DNA of 64,000 bases from Salminus brasiliensis (taxonomy: Eukaryota > Chordata > Actinopteri > Characiformes > Bryconidae), in assembly GCF_030463535.1 (NCBI RefSeq), contig NC_132879.1, forward strand, positions 42,598,970 through 42,662,969, given 5' to 3'. The notes under the pieces were generated by a model. It made no database searches. It was not told where the DNA came from and saw only the letters and a program-made list of their open reading frames with translations. Shown in pieces: positions 59,286 to 64,000 of this stretch (position 1 is the first letter of the stretch; each line of letters starts with the position of its first letter). The position numbers and the translations under genes were made by a program.

Positions 59286-60149
59286 ATGCGGCTCCCGCTC
59301 CTCCTCTTCCTCCTGTCCGCAGCGCTCCTCTTCCACCACGCGGGCAGCGCGCTCGGGGGAGCCGGAGATGGACACGGGCTGGACGGCCTCGCGCGCTTTA
59401 GCCCCAGCTCGCGCTCCAGAGACGTCTACACGAACTCCTCCTCAAGGCAGGGGCGGCACGGGCACGCGCACCTGCCGTCAGAGCCAAACGGCCTGGGCTT
59501 GGAGCGGCGCTCGCGGAGACACAACAGGAGGAGAAAGTTGGACGGCGAAACGCCCCCCGGGCGCGGTCACGGTCACGGTCACGGTCACTACGAGCTGAAG
59601 AACGACAGGCGTAAAAGAGGCACGAAGGAGCACCATAAGAAGGGGTTAAAGAGCTCCAGGCTGTCGCAGCAGAACGCCAGGACCACCACCTCCTCTTCTT
59701 CTTTCACCCTTCTGGAACCCATGCCCAGGCCCCTGGCCCTCACCTCCACGGACTTCCCCTTCGACCTGACCAGGGATGTCGAGTTCTACACCCAGCACAT
59801 GGAGGACCCGTGGGACGCGACGCCCATGACCCCTCCGTACCCCGAGGATGAGGAAAAGGAGTACTTTCCCAACCCGTTCTACCCCGTCACCAGCGAGACG
59901 TACGGCGCGTACGCCATCACGTGCTTCTCGCTGCTCATCTTCGTGGTGGGCGTGACGGCCAACGTGGCCATCATGTGCGTGGTGTGCCACAACTACTACA
60001 TGAGGAGCATCTCTAACGCTCTGCTGGCCAACCTGGCCATTTGGGACCTCGCCATGCTCTTGTTTTGCCTGCCCCTCGTCGTGTTCCACGAGCTGACCAA
60101 AACCTGGCTGCTGGGCCAGTTCACCTGTAAGGTCGTCCCTTACATTGAG
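59286..60149 (+). CDS. gpr37: gpr37 coding exon 1 (orphan GPCR, endothelin-B-receptor-like), partial
   Basis: First 288 codons of an orphan class A receptor of the GPR37/GPR37L1 group. Residues 1 to about 24 form a signal peptide. The long extracellular N-terminus follows, with sequon N50, basic clusters [11 protein letters not shown] (74-84) and RRKR (108-111) that fit furin-type cleavage, and a GHGHGHGH run (94-101) encoded by four GGTCAC units. After NPFYP (196-200) come TM1 (about 208-233, N226 at 1.50), loop [13 protein letters not shown]2 (about 245-270, D254 at 2.50) and C281, the TM3 disulphide cysteine. The frame ends YIE and meets GAG|GTAATT, a phase-0 donor in TM3, which as I recall is where mammalian GPR37 is split. 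[10 protein letters not shown] favours gpr37 over gpr37l1. In mammals GPR37 acts in glia and is a parkin substrate; function here is by homology. Which teleost duplicate (a or b) is unknown. Later exons are outside the window. Confidence 0.88.
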
Positions 60150-60169
60150 GTAATTCACGCAGCATTGAT

Positions 60170-60560
60170 CCCACCCTGACCAGATTTGAGAGATGTCCAA
60201 ATGATGCACACTACTATGTAGTTCACATCCCACTTCCAACCCTACAGAGGCACCTACTGTTTTATAAAGTCCACCTATCTCAGACGTCCACCATAATAGT
60301 GTACAACTACTGGCCCATATGCAACTCAGCCACTTGGCACTGCTTAGTGTTTTTGACCACAGAATGAGAGTAGTCCCTCATCCTAAAACATCTAGAGCAG
60401 CTCTGTGGTCAGAAACCATTGACTACTGGCCATGAAGCCCAAGATGGTATTTACCACACACTGGGCATCAACAGATGGGCAGCAGTCTCTAACTCTACAC
60501 CAGCATGGTGGATCTTTTAGGTGTTTCCAATAATACGGGCAGTAAGTGTATATACAGACT
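60170..60560 (+). mobile_element. Common fish DNA element (MITE-like)
   Basis: Contains CAACAGATGGGCAGCAGTCT, CTAACTCTACACCAGC and TAATACGGGCAGTAAGTGTA. This resembles a widespread fish element ending TAATAAAGTGGCCAGTGAGT. Possible matching left-end tip at 51484. Non-coding. Confidence 0.5.
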
Positions 60561-61479
60561 TACAATCAGCTACTCTAACAGTTTGTGAGGACAGGACTCA
60601 AACTGAAAAGTAGACGGTATTGCTTGCTTTTTTGGTTAAAGCATTAAAGCTGAACTATAGTGGCGATCAGTTCTGTGCAGGTATACACTTGAAGGTTACT
60701 AATAAAGTGTATGATCCAAAGCTTTTTAGGTGTTTGGCATTTAAAAAGCTATTTATCTAGACAATAAGCATTTATATTCTTATAGAATAACTATTAGGAT
60801 AAATACAGAGATAACACAGTATATAGTGATTTTTAGTGAGGATGGATGATCTAATAGAAACAGTGGCTGAATCTCAAATGGATCTGGTATGGATTATGGA
60901 TTATGGAAGGTAGGTAATGAAATACCAACTTCTACCCCCAACTTGTGTATTATATAGCAAATAGAATTCCAGTTACATTTCACCATAGGTTACACAACTC
61001 CAGGTGCTTGGCTTGGTGTGTATAACTCACAGTTTCATGATTTATACAGTTTACTATAATATAAGGGCGTTGAAGCCATTTGAGATTGGGCCTGTAGCGT
61101 TAACCCTTGCTTCACAAGTTCCAGTGATGCGCTCTTGATAAAACTAATGTTATTTTTAGATTAGATACTACTGTGCTGTGCATTTGTTTAGTAATGACAT
61201 AGAGTCTGAATTCTTAAGCACACCACTATCCATAATATTAGTAGTAATATCAGTAGACACAGGTGCATATATATATCCATTTCCAGTGGTTCATGTCATG
61301 TTCATCTGCTTCATCAGGAAATTTGGACACAATGTAAAGAACAACAGCAAGCTTCACATTATGTCCTGGTCGGAACATGCAGCCGCTGCTGATCACACTT
61401 AACATCCTTAATGAAATTGGAGACCTCATGTGCGTTTCATTACAGCTATAAACACATTAAAGCATTATTTATTCATAGA

Positions 61480-61910
61480 TACGCTATATGAACAAAAGCA
61501 TTGGGACACGTACTCATTCATTGTTCCTTCTGCTTTACTGCTTTAGTTGGAGTAACTGTCTCTACCGTCCAGGGAACGCTCTACTAGATTTTAGAGGCTG
61601 TGAGAATTTAACTGCATGCAGTGACAACAGCATAGGTAAGGTTAGGATGTTGGATGATCAGCACCCCACCTCATCTCTAACTCATCCCAAACTATCATCA
61701 GCTCAAAACTGGGGTCTTAATACCCCTCAAGCCCACACCTCACATTAGGCATGGTGCCAATAGGTTCATGTCATGTTCATCTGCTTCAGAGAGGTCAATT
61801 CTATTGGCAGTATTTTTCAACAGGGACTAGACAAGCCTGTGTGCGTGTCAGCAATGGCTGGAACCTAAAGTAGCCGAATACCTGCATTTGGATGTATAGT
61901 ACATGCATAG
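61480..61910 (+). mobile_element. Non-autonomous DNA element, TATGGACAAAAGTATT family
   Basis: Starts CGCTATATGAACAAAAGCAT and ends GCATTTGGATGTATAGTACA. Internal order is the same as the copies at 31.7 and 50.0 kb (TTGGAGTAACTGTCTCTACC, GTTGGATGATCA, CATTAGGCATGGTGCCAATA). Confidence 0.75.
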
Positions 61911-61966
61911 AATATAGTGTTCTCTGTAGAGGAAAAAATTATTTATTTATATATAAATTGTATTTT

Positions 61967-62037
61967 ATATATATATATATATATAGAATTGTAATTATAT
62001 ATGATATAATGTAATTATATAATATATATAATATATA

Positions 62038-62087
<50 letters not shown>
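61967..62087. repeat. TA-rich compound tract
   Basis: (TA)n, then AATTATATA words, a GT run and about 20 further TA units. Confidence 0.9.
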
Positions 62088-62092
<5 letters not shown>

Positions 62093-62651
62093 CTCCACCT
62101 ATGCTGGCACAGACACTTGCACACACCCAGACCCCCTGAGCTGTTTCGTAGGCTGCATGGACCTCCCGTGTCATCGCAGCATATATAATGTGCTGGTGCT
62201 CAGCATGACGCTTGCAGAGCAGCCTGTAAACTCTGGCTGGAGCAGAGGCTCGCATTACCCTAATCAGGAGTTTCTGCTGGAGAATGTGGGGCTGGCGTCT
62301 CTTTGTACGGTGGTGCTGAAGTGGAAACAAAGCCTTGCTTGCTGTCCTTTCAGTCTCTGAGAGGTTGCAGAGAATGAAGGGAGACGCAGGTTGCTTTTGT
62401 TAGTATGAGGGAGAGCTTTGTTGGGTTTAGGGAGGGGCAGTGGGACAGGGGTGGCCTCCGCATGGCATATATAATGTGCTTGTTCTTGGATGTGTACCCC
62501 AGCTACTTTGAATATGCTTTGTACATTATGCAGTTATTGGAAACCTCTATGGAGGCTCTGAATTTGCAGGGGGCCTTTTTGGGAAATGATGATTGCCTGA
62601 CAAGCCCCCCACAAAGAGACTATAGCTACATTTGCATTTAACGGTTTATTT

Positions 62652-62654
<3 letters not shown>

Positions 62655-62694
<40 letters not shown>

Positions 62695-62695
62695 G

Positions 62696-62751
<56 letters not shown>
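62655..62751. repeat. TA/TATG compound tract
   Basis: About 97 bases of TA with a central TATATG run. Frames across it are artefacts. Confidence 0.9.
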
Positions 62752-62754
<3 letters not shown>

Positions 62755-63044
62755 AATCACATATATTTTGCTTAACAATGTTACCACCCATATATATATA
62801 ACCTATTTGGTTGTTTTTCACCCGTCCACTGGTAACACTGTTAAGCAAAAAAAAAAGAAAAAAAAAAGAAATGTGCTCTGTCATGTGCTCTAAGTAGAAT
62901 AGAAAAACAGTAATGGGAGATGATGTTGGAGAAACTCCTGCTGTTTATGTTCTTGGAGTTTATTAATGCGTAGAAATGTAATATTAATAAACCAACATCA
63001 ATAAAAAAAGGTAAAAGTCCCTTATTTTTACAGCGATTAAGGAT

Positions 63045-63440
63045 AGTTTTAGGTGTAAATTAAGATTAGGTTTAGGTGTGGGTTAAGGTGTGGGTTAAGG
63101 TTAGGTTTAGATTAAAGTGTAGGTCATGGTTAGGTTTAGGTGTAGATTAAGGTGTGGGTTAAGGTTAGGTTTAGATTAAAGTGTAGGCCATGGTTAGGAT
63201 TAGGTGTAGATTAAGGTGTGGGTTAAGATTAGGTTTATATTAAAGTGTAGGTCATGGTTAGGTTTAGGTGTAGGTTAAGGTGTGGGTTAAGGTTAGGTTT
63301 AGATTAAAGTGTAGGTCATGGTTAGGTTTAGATGTAGATTTAGGTGTAGCTTAGGTTAAGATATGGTTTAGGTGTAGGTTAAGATATGGTTTAGGTGTAG
63401 ATTGAAGTGAAGGTTTAGATTAGGTTTAGATGTAGATTAA
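63045..63440. repeat. 64-bp minisatellite of TTAGGTTTAGG-like words
   Basis: The marker CATGGTTAGG recurs at 63125, 63189, 63253 and 63317, exactly 64 bases apart, with a degenerate lead-in and lead-out. Within each unit are GGTTAGGTTTAGATTAAAG and GGTGTGGGTTAAGG, words close to but not equal to the telomere repeat. Confidence 0.95.
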
Positions 63441-64000
63441 ACAGGTAATCACATTACATTTTATATTTTTTATTTTTTCTTGGTTACCTTAACATTGAGT
63501 TTGACAAGTCGACTTTAAGAGGACTCGCCTGTACTCTTTTCTTCGCTGCTGGAGGTCGCCTTTGTTCTGAACATAACAATTAGTCTTTAAAATAAAAAAA
63601 TACTAGGAGACCAGGCTGATACGAATTGCTACTCTGAACAAAGCACATTACACAATCCAATCAAAACGAATTTAAATGTAAATGTAAATGTACTCATATA
63701 CTTAGATGCACAACAGGAAACTGCTGGTTTAATTGTGGTCATGTAAAAATGAAAAACAATCATTTTGGTGCCTAAAATCACAAATTTTATACTGTATATG
63801 AAGGTCAGGAGAAAAAAAACACTAGAAGAATGTGGGATATGGGCGATTTAAAAAGTCCTTTATTATTTATTTTTGACATGCATTTAATGCTGTTTGACTG
63901 CATATGTGCATAGTGTACAGAGTACAGCTGGATGTGTGCATGGGTGTGCATGTTTGCCTGTGCATAAATTTATATATAAATATGTATTTGCTAATGGTTC

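Larger units (their letters stand above)
60150..64000 (+). other. gpr37: gpr37 intron 1 (continues past window)
   Basis: From the donor at 60150 to the window end no frame resembling the rest of the receptor (TM3 onward) was found on the plus strand. The intron is therefore at least 3.85 kb. It holds two DNA-element copies, long TA tracts and a 64-bp minisatellite. Confidence 0.75.

Noticed and set aside
58955..59401. 148-codon frame with a signal-like poly-Leu stretch upstream of gpr37
   Set aside because: The Leu run comes from the CTC repeat, there is no ATG at its start, and it overlaps the gpr37 start in another phase.
59646..60239. 197-codon minus-strand frame
   Set aside because: Antisense shadow of gpr37 exon 1. 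GC-rich coding bias keeps it open and it runs past the splice donor into the intron.
1..64000. CRISPR arrays, bacterial operons, phage or plasmid features
   Set aside because: The sequence is vertebrate nuclear DNA. The regular repeats here are tandem arrays without unique spacers.

Overview
This window looks like nuclear DNA of a teleost fish. It is AT-rich and full of microsatellites. It carries old Tc1/mariner copies, CR1/L2/Rex1-type LINE fragments, a tRNA-derived SINE family and several small DNA elements of kinds common in fish. Its one convincing protein-coding exon is vertebrate: the first coding exon of gpr37. The repeat mix suggests an ostariophysan fish (characin or catfish kind), but that is an impression from memory of such repeats and was not tested.

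Layout. Positions 1-59,000 are essentially intergenic, and I found no conserved gene there with confidence. From left to right the main items are: a Tc1 remnant at the left edge; a decayed LINE (3290-3870); a Tc1 copy with recognisable inverted ends (7748-8886); a perfect 101-bp duplication (14.3 and 15.6 kb); LINE and Tc1 fragments (24-27 kb); a nested direct duplication (27.85-30.49 kb); a tRNA-Glu-like pseudogene abutting a SINE (33.1-33.4 kb); a hAT-like element with an imperfect 8-bp target duplication (35.55-36.53 kb); and a 5'-truncated LINE with a 480-codon open reverse-transcriptase frame on the minus strand (46.5-48.3 kb). These are followed by a 2.6-kb minisatellite built on an 11-bp unit (51.98-54.55 kb), a CpG-richer promoter-like patch (55.84-56.26 kb) and a higher-order trinucleotide array (56.44-56.83 kb).

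The right end holds gpr37: a GC-rich promoter and 5' leader (58.86-59.285 kb) with two upstream ORFs, coding exon 1 (59286-60149, 288 codons, ending on a phase-0 donor), then at least 3.85 kb of intron 1 with more mobile elements, long TA tracts and a 64-bp minisatellite. The remaining exon or exons lie beyond the window.

I do not see an operon-like or multi-gene system, and nothing here demands a new biological mechanism. The items most worth a second look are the 11-bp minisatellite, the possible short secreted-peptide exons at 23.6 and 27.3 kb, the CpG-rich patch 3 kb upstream of gpr37, the gpr37 upstream ORFs, and three same-orientation CTCF-like motifs in the desert. Most short open frames in the window are chance or repeat-derived.
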